A stretch of 64,000 nucleotides of DNA, from the NCBI GenBank assembly GCA_025455005.1, contig JALONH010000015.1:1-64000 (forward strand), read 5' to 3'. This DNA comes from Cytophagaceae bacterium (lineage in GTDB: Bacteria > Bacteroidota > Bacteroidia > Cytophagales > Cytophagaceae). Below the pieces are notes generated by a model. It saw only the letters and a list, made by a program, of their open reading frames with translations, was not told where the DNA came from and made no database searches. A program made the position numbers and the translations under genes. This document shows positions 35,775 to 45,299 of this stretch, in pieces. How positions within the stretch are numbered: position 1 is the stretch's first letter; each line of letters opens with the position of its first letter.

Positions 35775-36961
35775 AAAAGTGTGGTATACACCTCCTCAAA
35801 ACGTTTGACCAAAACGTTCCAATCGTATAATTTTTTTGCTTTCTGATAGGCCTTTTGAGCCATTAATTGGGCTTTATCCGGGTGATGGTACAAATCTAAA
35901 ATGGCATTGGCAAACGCTTCCGGTTGGTCCGCTATGTATACATCCACATTACGTTCGTAAGCAATCCCTTCTGCCCCAATAGTAGTAGATACAATAGGTC
36001 GAGACAGACTCATCCCTTCCACCATTTTTAGGCGCATTCCACCGCCGGACAACAAAGGTACAATAAAAATTCCGTGCTTTAGAATAAAATCGGATGCGTC
36101 CGGTACTTGTCCATGTAAGGTTACACCGGGAATGGATTTCCATTTATGTTCTACCGCAGCCATTCCTTTACCGGCCAGATGACATAGAGCTTGAGGTTCA
36201 AATGCTCGAACCAAAGGCCAAACACGTTCAAAAAACCAATCTAATCCTTCTATATTCGGCATCCATTCCATACTACCGATAAAACAAACTTGAGCTGTTG
36301 GGGTAGGGGTGAAAATCGGGGTTTCGTTTGTAAACAGCATTCCGGCTGCAATAGTCGTCACCGGTGTTTGAGGTGTCAATTTATGGTAGACATGGGCATC
36401 CGAATCCGATATTGCCAATATATGCCGGTACAGAGGAGCCGTTTCCAATTCAAAACGTTTTATTTTCGGAAATAAGGAACTTAAATACCAACGTTTAATG
36501 GGATGCTTCTCCCCTTTGGCTAAACGTTGCCAAATTTGGTGTTCAATATTATGGGAACGCAGAACGACCGGACTTTGAGTTAACCTTTTAATCAGTGGAA
36601 CATACAAACCCATATAAGCCCCTTCCACTTGTATGATATCGTAAGTTTCGTTAGAAAGTATCTGCCGTAATAAGGCCGACATAGCGGAACTGTTGAATCG
36701 GCTGATGTTATAAGGAGTAGATTGAAATAATCCGGCGATAATGCCTATGGGCTCAATTGTTGTATCAATATCAACGGAGTAAATATTGGAATACCAAGAT
36801 TGAATAGAACTGGGGGGATGATAATGTTTTAAGGTGTTTAAAAAGGCAATATCCACTGTATGTCCTAAAGCTTGAAGGCCTTGCGCTACATGATGAACAG
36901 CTAAATTACCTCCATCGTTTAATGGAAAAGGTATGCGATTATATACAACTAATATTTTCAT
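35771..36961 (-). CDS. Glycosyltransferase family 4-like protein
   Basis: A 396-residue GT-B transferase, similar in layout to its downstream neighbour. It begins ILVVYNRIPFPLNDGGNLAV and has VLRSHNIEHQIW, CFIGSMEWMPNIEG and the donor-site stretch VPLLSGGGMRLKMVEGMSL. The SHNIEH motif is frequent in sugar transferases of surface polysaccharide loci. It overlaps both neighbouring GT genes by 4 bp, so the three are translated as a coupled set. Confidence 0.85.
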   Translation of the reverse strand: MKILVVYNRIPFPLNDGGNLAVHHVAQGLQALGHTVDIAFLNTLKHYHPPSSIQSWYSNIYSVDIDTTIEPIGIIAGLFQSTPYNISRFNSSAMSALLRQILSNETYDIIQVEGAYMGLYVPLIKRLTQSPVVLRSHNIEHQIWQRLAKGEKHPIKRWYLSSLFPKIKRFELETAPLYRHILAISDSDAHVYHKLTPQTPVTTIAAGMLFTNETPIFTPTPTAQVCFIGSMEWMPNIEGLDWFFERVWPLVRAFEPQALCHLAGKGMAAVEHKWKSIPGVTLHGQVPDASDFILKHGIFIVPLLSGGGMRLKMVEGMSLSRPIVSTTIGAEGIAYERNVDVYIADQPEAFANAILDLYHHPDKAQLMAQKAYQKAKKLYDWNVLVKRFEEVYTTLL

Positions 36962-38097
36962 ACGCTAGCTAAGCCGGGTTGAACCTGACAAAGAGTATTC
37001 CAAAGTTTTAGTGCCGATTGATCCCATGAAAACAAAGACCGTTGAAGCCTTCCGGCCATTATTAATTTTTGTTGGAGGTCTTCCGATTCTTTTACAATCT
37101 GTAATGCAGTACTCAATTCAGCAGTCGAATGGGGATCTACATAATATGCTGCAGAACCTGCTACTTCAGGTAAGGAGGTTGTATGGGATGCTATGATTGG
37201 GATGTCCGATTGCATGGCTTCCAGTAATGGAATACCAAAACCCTCGAAGAAGGGGACAAATGTAAGCGCCGTTGCAGCCCCTACCAATTGCGCCACTTCG
37301 AGGGTGGATTGTCTCCCTAGAAATAGTATATCAGATGCAAATGCAAGAGTAGTGAGTAAGGTTTCAATTTCGGTATTACCCCACATAGGAGTGCCTACTA
37401 AAACCAATTTATCCGGATACCCGGTTGTTCTTTTGTATGCATCAAACGCTTTAAGCAATGTTGCAATATTTTTCCGAGGATGTAACGAGCCAACATAGAT
37501 AAAATAAGGATTGCCCTGTGTATAGGTTAAACGGACTGTGCTTTTTTCAGTCCGAGTTAAGGGACGGAAGGAGTCATTACACCCATTATACACAACGTCT
37601 ATTTTAGATGCCGGAAGTTGATACGTTTGCATCAAATCCTTTTTAGAAAAGTTAGATACCGTAGCGATGCGGGTTGCTTTATGAGCAAATTTTGGAAAGG
37701 CTTCTCGATAATAAGAAGCTATAGCAGGAGGTAGATCAAATGGTCTATGTTCAAAATTTATATCATGAATAACATTTACTCCCGGTGTTGGGGTAGATAG
37801 GCTGTAATACCCATCCGGAGATAAAAATAAATCGGCTTTCGTTTTTCGATTCATCCATGGAATACTCCATTCAAAAAAGAGATACCATAAATACCGGTGT
37901 CTTGCCGGTGGATAAAGGACGTGAGGAATTACATTCGAACCATATACAAATTCTTCTGCAAACGGTCGATCAAAATAAAAATGAAAGGTGTGTTCGGGAT
38001 GACGTTGAGTTATTCGTTTGAGTATTTCATGTGAAAAACTCCCGATACCCTCTAGTTTATTGGGCAATAATAGTCTGGTATTTACGGAAATATTCAC
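36958..38097 (-). CDS. Glycosyltransferase family 4 (mannosyltransferase-like)
   Basis: A 379-residue GT-B transferase. It has the opening NTRLLLPNKLEGIGSF, the central NVIHDINFEHRP and VVYNGCNDSFRP, the donor-domain FIYVGSLHPRKNI, and the EX7E-type stretch VPFFEGFGIPLLEAMQ. This pattern is typical of GT4 mannosyltransferases. The start is GTG, supported because the N-terminus then aligns with the usual NTRxL opening. It is 29 bp downstream of dnaG and overlaps the next GT by 4 bp. Confidence 0.87.
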   Translation of the reverse strand: MNISVNTRLLLPNKLEGIGSFSHEILKRITQRHPEHTFHFYFDRPFAEEFVYGSNVIPHVLYPPARHRYLWYLFFEWSIPWMNRKTKADLFLSPDGYYSLSTPTPGVNVIHDINFEHRPFDLPPAIASYYREAFPKFAHKATRIATVSNFSKKDLMQTYQLPASKIDVVYNGCNDSFRPLTRTEKSTVRLTYTQGNPYFIYVGSLHPRKNIATLLKAFDAYKRTTGYPDKLVLVGTPMWGNTEIETLLTTLAFASDILFLGRQSTLEVAQLVGAATALTFVPFFEGFGIPLLEAMQSDIPIIASHTTSLPEVAGSAAYYVDPHSTAELSTALQIVKESEDLQQKLIMAGRLQRSLFSWDQSALKLWNTLCQVQPGLASV

Positions 38098-38126
38098 TTG
38101 TATCGATTTGCATACAAGTTAATCAA

Positions 38127-40115
38127 TCATTTTATTTTATTGGCATTAATACTTCCTTCAATACTTAATTTTTTTTCAATTTGAATCGAAATAGATTTAA
38201 GTTCACCATACGTTTTCATCAATTGCTCTACTGTTTCTATACTACCGGATGGTGATACTTCTTTTAATTCTTTCAACAATTCTTCCATCATCGAGTGGAT
38301 GACCGTACGTTTTAATCGTAATATAGATTTAGGTACTATGGTATCTAATACATCGGATTCTTGAGGAACTTCAATATTGTGTTTTGTTGTCCAAATGGTG
38401 CTGACTTGATATTTAGTCAACAACATTTCAATTGCAGTTTGTCTTATTTTTTCATCGGGATGTTGAATCCAATGTTGTTGAGAAGGAACCGTTCCATTTT
38501 CAAACGCTTGGTTCAACTCTTCAAAAATTTGTTGATAAACCGGATTTTTAAATTGAACTTCTTCTCTTAACTCTTGAATAATATACCCCATCGTAGTAAC
38601 TTCCGTATCCACATACGCATCCGCATGATTCAAGAGCAAACGAATAATATTAAAGGCTTCGTTTTCTATCGCCTTTTCTTGCAAGGAAAGTACCGAAACT
38701 TCTTCCTCGGGCAAATCTAAAGGAATTGTTGGTGTTGGATACTCCCCTTCTTTTTCTTCTTTATTTTTCTTTTGCTTTGAGGCTTGTACCGCTTTTTTAT
38801 TGTATTCCGAAATAAGGACCTGCTCATCGATTTGCAATAACTGACTGCACTCTTTAAAGAACACCGAACGTTTTATGCCATCCGGAATTTTGGAAATGCT
38901 TTCAACAATATCCCGAATAACTTCAGCTCGCTGAATGGGATCGTTTTGAGCTTGGTCAAGGGCTAACTTTGTTTTAAATGTAATAAAGTCTTGTCGATTC
39001 GCTTCTATATACCGCTTGAATTCCGGCCCTCCCAGTGATCGAACATAACTATCCGGGTCTTCTCCATTCGGGAATAAGACGACCGACACATTCATATCTT
39101 GTTCTAAGATCATGTCGATTCCGCGCAAGGAAGCACGGATACCGGCTGGGTCGCCATCATATAAAACGGTTATGTTAGGAGTATAGCGACGAATTAATTT
39201 GATTTGGTCTTCTGTTAGGGAGGTACCACTGGAAGCAACTACATTATCTACTCCGGCCTGATGGAGACTGATTACATCTGTGTACCCTTCTACTAAATAA
39301 CAACGGTCGTCTCGACGAATACCGTTTTTAGACTGGAATAAACCGTAGAGTAATTTACTTTTTTGATAAACAGCCGACTCCGGAGAATTGAGGTATTTAG
39401 CTTCTTTTTTATCATTCGTTAAAATGCGGGCACCAAATCCTACTACTTTACCGGTAACGCTGTGTATAGGAAACATCACGCGATTACGAAACCGATCAAA
39501 ATATTTAAAGGAAGCGGAATCGTTTGCATTTTCCTTTTCGATGGTGAGACCGGTTTTTACTAAGAACTCCCGTTGGTAACCCTTCGTCTCCGCTTCTTTG
39601 GTAAAGGCATCCCAAGATTCGGAACTATACCCCAATTCGAAGGTTCGGATGGTGGATTCAGAAAATCCTCTTTCTTTAAAATAACTTAAACCAATCGCTT
39701 TTCCATTTTCACTGTTCCAAAGTAAATCGGAATAATATTGGCGGGCATAATTTAATACCACCCACATACTTTCTTTTTCCGACACTTCAGAGGGAACCAT
39801 ACCCGACTCTAATTCACCGGTGGTGATTTCGATGTTGTATTTTTTAGCCAAGTAAACCATGGCTTCCGGATAAGTCATGCTTTCATGATCCATGACAAAT
39901 TGTACCGCATCACCCGCTTTGCCGCAACCAAAGCACTTATAGATCCCTTTAGCCGGAGTTACCGTAAAGGAGGGTGTTTTTTCATTATGAAACGGACAAC
40001 AAGCTGAATAGTAATGTCCTTTTTTCTTTAAAGAAACAAAATCATTGATCACCTCCAGTATATCTATGGACTGTTGAATTTGATCTATGGTTTCTTTCGT
40101 AAGGCGCACCGGCAT
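38127..40115 (-). CDS. dnaG: DNA primase
   Basis: A 662-residue primase that makes RNA primers at the replication fork. It has a CHC2 zinc-binding domain (Cys40, His43, Cys61, Cys64), the TOPRIM catalytic core (YLVEGYTDV, then VLYDGDPAGIRA), and a C-terminal helicase-interaction region. Length is normal for Bacteroidota. It heads a leftward run in which three glycosyltransferases, ribBA and surE follow, an unusual mixture with no obvious functional logic. No rpsU or rpoD, the classical partners, are near. Confidence 0.95.
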   Translation of the reverse strand: MPVRLTKETIDQIQQSIDILEVINDFVSLKKKGHYYSACCPFHNEKTPSFTVTPAKGIYKCFGCGKAGDAVQFVMDHESMTYPEAMVYLAKKYNIEITTGELESGMVPSEVSEKESMWVVLNYARQYYSDLLWNSENGKAIGLSYFKERGFSESTIRTFELGYSSESWDAFTKEAETKGYQREFLVKTGLTIEKENANDSASFKYFDRFRNRVMFPIHSVTGKVVGFGARILTNDKKEAKYLNSPESAVYQKSKLLYGLFQSKNGIRRDDRCYLVEGYTDVISLHQAGVDNVVASSGTSLTEDQIKLIRRYTPNITVLYDGDPAGIRASLRGIDMILEQDMNVSVVLFPNGEDPDSYVRSLGGPEFKRYIEANRQDFITFKTKLALDQAQNDPIQRAEVIRDIVESISKIPDGIKRSVFFKECSQLLQIDEQVLISEYNKKAVQASKQKKNKEEKEGEYPTPTIPLDLPEEEVSVLSLQEKAIENEAFNIIRLLLNHADAYVDTEVTTMGYIIQELREEVQFKNPVYQQIFEELNQAFENGTVPSQQHWIQHPDEKIRQTAIEMLLTKYQVSTIWTTKHNIEVPQESDVLDTIVPKSILRLKRTVIHSMMEELLKELKEVSPSGSIETVEQLMKTYGELKSISIQIEKKLSIEGSINANKIK

Positions 40116-40431
40116 GAAAATTAGAAAATGAAGGTACGGATTTTTATGTTGGAGCTATACACAATCTATCGTTTGTCTGTGGAAAGAATGACGTGTATAA
40201 ATACCATCTCATCTACCTAACTTTCAAACAAATAGATAATATCTACCTATTTAGATTATAATCTTCACAGCGATATGTGGAAATTAAAGGATGGATTCAA
40301 ATTCGGGAAAGAAAGGATGAAAGTGAAGTTATTATCCTTGTTTTAAGCTCCGGTGTTAACTATTTCTACTTCTTATTTGTTATTAATCTAAATCCAAATC
40401 ACTAACTTGCTGCATTATATATAAAAAGCCC
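40116..40431. other. Intergenic region between divergent dnaG and mrp
   Basis: A 316-bp divergent spacer with no convincing coding sequence or RNA gene. It presumably contains both promoters: TACCTTCA 10 nt before dnaG is a partial -7 match, and TAACTTGC about 20 nt before mrp is another. A short inverted repeat (TAGAT/ATCTA, nested in AAATAG/CTATTT) lies near 40236-40253. Confidence 0.5.
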
Positions 40432-41535
40432 ATGTCGATTACGAAAGAACAAGTATTAAATGCGTTGCGCACGGTCGAAGAACCGGACTTGAAAAAAGAT
40501 TTAGTAACCTTAAATATGATCACGCAGGTGGAGGTAGAGGGGCTTAAAATCTCCTTCACTGTCATTTTAACCACACCGGCCTGTCCTTTAAAAGAACTCA
40601 TTAAAAATAATTGCATTCAAGCCATTCGTAACTTGGTACATCCGGAGGCTGATGTTACAGTAAACATGACGGCAGAAGTGACGTCCGGACAATTCAACAA
40701 AGGTCCGTTGCTACCGGGTGTAAAAAATATTATAGCTATTTCCTCCGGTAAAGGAGGCGTAGGAAAATCTACTGTTACCGCTAACTTAGCTGTCGCCTTA
40801 GCACGCTCCGGCGCTAGCGTCGGATTAATCGATGCCGATATCTATGGCCCTTCGATGCCAACTATGTTTGATGTAGAGGAGGTACAACCGAATATTGTTG
40901 AAAATGAACAAGGTAAACCGACCATCATTCCTGTTGAACAGTATGGGGTAAAAATAATGTCCATAGGATTTATGACGCCACCGGACCAAGCTATTGTATG
41001 GCGTGGCCCCATGGCAAGTTCTGCTTTGCGACAATTTATTGCCGATTGCGCTTGGGGTGAATTAGATTATTTAATCATTGATTTACCACCGGGTACAAGT
41101 GACATCCATTTAACATTAGTGCAAACAGTTCCCTTAACAGGAGCAATAGTTGTTACTACACCACAAAAAGTAGCTTTAGCTGATGCACGTAAAGGCCTTC
41201 TGATGTTCCGTCAACCTCAAATCAATGTTCCGGTTTTAGGTGTAGTTGAAAATATGGCTTGGTTTACTCCGGCAGAATTACCACAAAATAAATATTATAT
41301 ATTCGGACAAAACGGTGGTCAATCGTTGGCTTCTGACTTTGACGTTCCTTTAATTGGTCAAATACCGTTAGTACAATCGATACGAGAGAGTGGCGATACA
41401 GGTAAACCTGCTGTACTCCTTCGAGACCCTATGGTATCCGAAGCTTTCGAACAATTAGCTGCTGCTGTAGCACAGCAAGTGGCCATTCGGAATGCCTCCA
41501 GTGCCCCTACACAAAAAGTTGATATAAAAGTATAA
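40432..41535 (+). CDS. Mrp/NBP35-type iron-sulfur cluster carrier ATPase
   Basis: A 367-residue protein with an N-terminal MIP18/DUF59 domain (about residues 1-90) fused to a P-loop ATPase domain with the deviant Walker A SSGKGGVGKST. MIP18 plus Mrp is the usual bacterial form (ApbC/Mrp), which holds and passes on Fe-S clusters. The typical C-terminal CxxC of Mrp is not obvious here; this region reads TPAELPQNKYYIFG, so cluster binding may be altered or absent. A NifU-domain scaffold gene begins 1 bp after its stop, supporting a role in Fe-S assembly. Confidence 0.9.
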   Translation: MSITKEQVLNALRTVEEPDLKKDLVTLNMITQVEVEGLKISFTVILTTPACPLKELIKNNCIQAIRNLVHPEADVTVNMTAEVTSGQFNKGPLLPGVKNIIAISSGKGGVGKSTVTANLAVALARSGASVGLIDADIYGPSMPTMFDVEEVQPNIVENEQGKPTIIPVEQYGVKIMSIGFMTPPDQAIVWRGPMASSALRQFIADCAWGELDYLIIDLPPGTSDIHLTLVQTVPLTGAIVVTTPQKVALADARKGLLMFRQPQINVPVLGVVENMAWFTPAELPQNKYYIFGQNGGQSLASDFDVPLIGQIPLVQSIRESGDTGKPAVLLRDPMVSEAFEQLAAAVAQQVAIRNASSAPTQKVDIKV

Positions 41536-41536
41536 C

Positions 41537-41788
41537 GTGAGCACCACTACCACATTAACCTTACACGAACGGGTTGAGCAAGCGCTTGATACCATACGTC
41601 CGTACTTATTAGCCGATGGAGGCAATGTACGTTTAGTAAACATAACCGCCGATAAAATTGTCGAATTGGAGCTTTTAGGCGCTTGTGGCAGTTGTCCTAT
41701 GTCTCCTATGACGTTAAAAGCCGGAGTTGAAGAATCCATTAAAAATGCTGTTCCGGAAATCATCGGCGTACGAGCACTGAATGTCTAG
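41537..41788 (+). CDS. NifU C-terminal-domain Fe-S scaffold protein
   Basis: An 83-residue protein consisting only of the NifU-like domain (Nfu type) that carries Fe-S clusters. The signature IRPYLLADGGNVRLV and the cluster-ligand pair Cys50-x2-Cys53 (CGSC) are present. The start is GTG, 1 bp after the mrp stop, so the two are surely co-transcribed and probably act in the same cluster-delivery path. Confidence 0.9.
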   Translation: MSTTTTLTLHERVEQALDTIRPYLLADGGNVRLVNITADKIVELELLGACGSCPMSPMTLKAGVEESIKNAVPEIIGVRALNV

Positions 41789-41827
41789 TCCTTTTTTTGT
41801 ATTTTTGATTTCAGTCGCTATACACAC

Positions 41828-44527
41828 ATGAGAATAGGAATAATCTTTGGAGGACCTTCCAGAGAAAGAGAAATATCATTTGCCGGTGGTAGAACCGTAT
41901 ATGATAATTTAAATAAAGATTTATTTGAAGCCATCCCACTATTTGTAGATAGTTTGGGGCAACTCATTTTATTGGATTGGTCATTTGTATACAAAGGCAC
42001 CATCCGAGATTTTTATCCTCCCTTTGACTCTATACCCCATACACCCCATAACTTTCAAGTGTACATTGAATCTTTGGGGAAATTAAATAAAGAAGAGTTA
42101 GATCAAATCATTTCTTCAGTGGGTCGTCGAGTAGAATTCTCCGAACTTCCTGACTTGATTGATATAGCTTTTTTAGCTTTACATGGCCCGTATGGAGAAG
42201 ACGGAGCTATTCAAGGTATTTTAGATTGGTATAACATACCCTATACCGGATCCGGTAAATTAGCCTCGGCTATAGGAATCAACAAAGCGGTTCAAAAAAA
42301 ATTGATGGCACAAGCCGGTTTTCCCGGTCCGGCCTACACTTTCTTATCTAAAGAAACGTGGGAAGCGACAACGAATATAGAGGCTTTGTTTTCCGATGTG
42401 AAACAAAAAGTAGGGTTTCCACTGGTTGTGAAAGCACCCTCTCAAGGTTCATCTATAGGTATAACCGTTTTGACCAAAGAGGATATAACCGATTTTAAAA
42501 AAGCCATACAACGAAGTTTCTTTATACAAGAAATCAGTGCTACGGATTGGAAAGCCTTATCAGAAGAAGAACGAATACGATGGGTAATTACCTTATCTGA
42601 TATACGAGATGGTATTGGGCTTCCTGTTACGGTAGTTGGTGCTCATAAAACACTCTTCCATCCGGAAGATGTTTTGGGTTATTTAAACGAACAATTTTTT
42701 TATCAAGGGGCTATTACCCTAGCCTTAGAAAGTGTAGACACAGAAGAAGAAATTATCATTGAAAGCTTTATACCCGGACAAGAATTTTCTTGTATCGTGT
42801 TACAACAAGAAGATGGTAGCCCGTTAGCCCTTCCTCCTACCGGTATTATTAAAGGTAATCAGTTTTTTGATTACCGATCCAAGTATTTACCGGGAATGTC
42901 TCGGAAAGTCACTCCGATTGATTTACCGGAATCACAAATAGAAGCCATACGATCAGAATGTGAACGGTTGTTTACTGCCTTAAGCTTTAATGTTTATGCC
43001 CGTTTAGATGGGTTCATCACACCGGACGGTGCAATATTTCTGAACGACCCCAATACAACATCGGGTATGATGCCCTCCTCTTTTTTCTTTCATCAAGCAG
43101 CCGAAATTGGACTTAATCCCTCACAATTTTTAACCTATATTATTCGTACCTCACTTAAAGAGCGCGCTAAAGAAGGTAAAAAAAGTGCGAAATTAAAAGA
43201 ATGGATGGAAGCCTTAGACCAACGAATTGCCGCTGATCATAAAGCTGAAAAAAATAAAATACCGGTTGCCGTTATTATGGGGGGCTATTCATCAGAACGC
43301 CATATATCAATGGAGAGCGGACGAAATATTTATGAAAAATTAGCCTCCAGTACGAAATACGAACCACTTCCGGTCTTCTTAACCGGAAGCGATACGGAAC
43401 ATCGGATGTATGTGTTACCCATCAATATTTTATTGAAAGATAATGCCGATGATATAAAAGAAAAGGTAGAACATTTTACCGGATACCACCCGGTAATTGA
43501 AAAAATACAGCAACAAGCAAAAGCCATCACGGATAAATACGTTTATCGAAATATCCGAACACCCAAAGCTATACAATATGAAGAACTCGCACAACTCGTA
43601 CAGGTGGCGTTTATTGCGCTTCACGGTCGACCGGGTGAAGACGGTTCTTTACAACAACAGTTAGAAAAGTATGGAATCCCCTACAATGGCTCCGGAGTTA
43701 AAAGTTCTTCTATTACCATCAACAAGTTTGAAACAAATAAAATTCTACGAGAAAATGGAATTGCAGTAGCGAACCACCGAATGGTGTTTCAAGAGGAATG
43801 GAAACAACAAGGTTCTGCTTTATTAGATGAAATAGAAAGCGGGTTTCAATATCCTATTATTTGTAAGCCTTCGGATGACGGTTGTAGTTCAGCTGTAAAG
43901 AAAATTAAAAATAGAGCCGAGTTACAAGCTTATATTCAATTGATGTTTGGAGAAGCGGATATACGAAATTCAGAAAGTGCGTCCATCTTACAACTTAAAT
44001 ACAACGAAGAGTTTCCACAAAAAAACTACTTCCTATTGGAGGATTTAGTAAGCAAAGGCACAGCACAACATTTTTTGGAAGTTACCGGAGGACTATTAAC
44101 CCGTCACGATGCTAAAGGAAATATTCTTTATGAAATATTCGAACCTTCCGAGGCATTAGCAACCGGAGATGTATTGTCCTTAGAGGAAAAGTTTTTGGCG
44201 GGAGAAGGTCAAAACATTACCCCTGCCCGCTATACGAAAGATAAGAAAGAATACGAAACAGTAGCTATTCACGTTCGTTCTACTCTAGAAAAAGTAGCTC
44301 ATATATTAGACATACAGGGATATGCTCGTATTGATGCCTTTGTTCGTGTATACCAAGACGGACGCGTAGAAACAATCATTATCGAAGTAAATTCACTACC
44401 GGGCATGACACCGGCGACGTGTATCTTCCATCAAACCGCCCTGAATGGATATAAACCGTATGATTTTATTGATGCCATACTAACCTTTGGTATAGAAAGA
44501 GAAAAACTAAAAACACTAACCCATTAA
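41828..44527 (+). CDS. Tandem-fused D-alanine--D-alanine ligase-like protein
   Basis: An 899-residue protein made of two complete Ddl-type ATP-grasp units, about residues 1-470 and 480-899. Each starts with a ligase N-terminal domain (IGIIFGGPSREREISFAGG; VAVIMGGYSSERHISMESG), contains ALHGPYGEDG or ALHGRPGEDG, and ends with a metal-binding segment. The second unit has the canonical IIIEVNSLPGMT. The first has FLNDPNTTSGMM, where the usual Glu is replaced by Asp and the Pro-Gly by Ser-Gly. Normal Ddl is about 300-360 residues. Ddl makes the D-Ala-D-Ala dipeptide of peptidoglycan; whether both halves are active, or one is regulatory or makes another dipeptide, is open. A membrane PASTA gene follows by 4 bp. 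Confidence 0.85.
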   Translation: MRIGIIFGGPSREREISFAGGRTVYDNLNKDLFEAIPLFVDSLGQLILLDWSFVYKGTIRDFYPPFDSIPHTPHNFQVYIESLGKLNKEELDQIISSVGRRVEFSELPDLIDIAFLALHGPYGEDGAIQGILDWYNIPYTGSGKLASAIGINKAVQKKLMAQAGFPGPAYTFLSKETWEATTNIEALFSDVKQKVGFPLVVKAPSQGSSIGITVLTKEDITDFKKAIQRSFFIQEISATDWKALSEEERIRWVITLSDIRDGIGLPVTVVGAHKTLFHPEDVLGYLNEQFFYQGAITLALESVDTEEEIIIESFIPGQEFSCIVLQQEDGSPLALPPTGIIKGNQFFDYRSKYLPGMSRKVTPIDLPESQIEAIRSECERLFTALSFNVYARLDGFITPDGAIFLNDPNTTSGMMPSSFFFHQAAEIGLNPSQFLTYIIRTSLKERAKEGKKSAKLKEWMEALDQRIAADHKAEKNKIPVAVIMGGYSSERHISMESGRNIYEKLASSTKYEPLPVFLTGSDTEHRMYVLPINILLKDNADDIKEKVEHFTGYHPVIEKIQQQAKAITDKYVYRNIRTPKAIQYEELAQLVQVAFIALHGRPGEDGSLQQQLEKYGIPYNGSGVKSSSITINKFETNKILRENGIAVANHRMVFQEEWKQQGSALLDEIESGFQYPIICKPSDDGCSSAVKKIKNRAELQAYIQLMFGEADIRNSESASILQLKYNEEFPQKNYFLLEDLVSKGTAQHFLEVTGGLLTRHDAKGNILYEIFEPSEALATGDVLSLEEKFLAGEGQNITPARYTKDKKEYETVAIHVRSTLEKVAHILDIQGYARIDAFVRVYQDGRVETIIIEVNSLPGMTPATCIFHQTALNGYKPYDFIDAILTFGIEREKLKTLTH

Positions 44528-44531
44528 TCCT

Positions 44532-45293
44532 ATGTCGTTCTTCACCGTTGACTCATGGAAAGGTGTATTGATTCATATTGCAATCATCACCGGTATAGCA
44601 GTAGGACTATTACTTTTATTCTTTTACGTTTATTTACCCAACGTCACCAATCATGGGGACTATATAGAGGTTCCCAAATTAGAGGGATTATCGGTTGAAC
44701 AAGTCGAGCAGTTGATGGATGAAAAAGGCTTACGTTATGAAATAAATGATTCTACGTACAAACCGGACGTTAAACCCAATATTGTTTTATCCCAACACCC
44801 ACTACCCGGTGCACAAGTAAAAAATAACCGAAGAATTTACATTTCCATTACGGCAACATTTCCTCCGGATATAGCGATGCCGGATTTAATTGACCGTCCC
44901 ATGCGGGATGCCGAAAATCAAATTCGTTTTCATGGCTTAACTTTAGGAAATGTAGACACCGTACCTTATCCGGGGAATGTAGTACGGAAACAATATTTTA
45001 AAGGCAAGGAAATCGCCAAAGGTACCTTATTACCTAAAGGGTCTACCATTGATTTAATCATTGGTAGTGGCGGTGGTGGAAGTGAAGTAGAATTGCCTAG
45101 TGTTGTAGGTAAAACTAAAGTAGAAGCAGAAAGTATACTCAATAGTTTTGGATTAGCAACGAATGTTATTTACGACCCATCCATTACGAATATAGAGGCC
45201 GGTCTGGTTGCAAAAACACAACCGGCATACGAAATTGGTAAAAAAGTTCGTTCTGGAGATATAATTGATATCATCATAGCCGGTGAAGAATAA
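44532..45293 (+). CDS. Membrane-anchored three-PASTA-domain protein
   Basis: A 253-residue protein with a short cytoplasmic N-terminus, one membrane helix (about residues 12-34), and three PASTA domains of about 65-70 residues outside (VPKLEGLSVEQVEQLMDEKG; MPDLIDRPMRDAENQIRFHG; LPSVVGKTKVEAESILNSFG). PASTA domains bind uncrosslinked peptidoglycan stem peptides, but here there is no kinase or transpeptidase domain attached. It lies 4 bp after the double Ddl gene and 6 bp before a T9SS cargo gene. It is probably a wall-sensing or scaffolding protein. Confidence 0.88.
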   Translation: MSFFTVDSWKGVLIHIAIITGIAVGLLLLFFYVYLPNVTNHGDYIEVPKLEGLSVEQVEQLMDEKGLRYEINDSTYKPDVKPNIVLSQHPLPGAQVKNNRRIYISITATFPPDIAMPDLIDRPMRDAENQIRFHGLTLGNVDTVPYPGNVVRKQYFKGKEIAKGTLLPKGSTIDLIIGSGGGGSEVELPSVVGKTKVEAESILNSFGLATNVIYDPSITNIEAGLVAKTQPAYEIGKKVRSGDIIDIIIAGEE

Positions 45294-45299
45294 ATTTAC

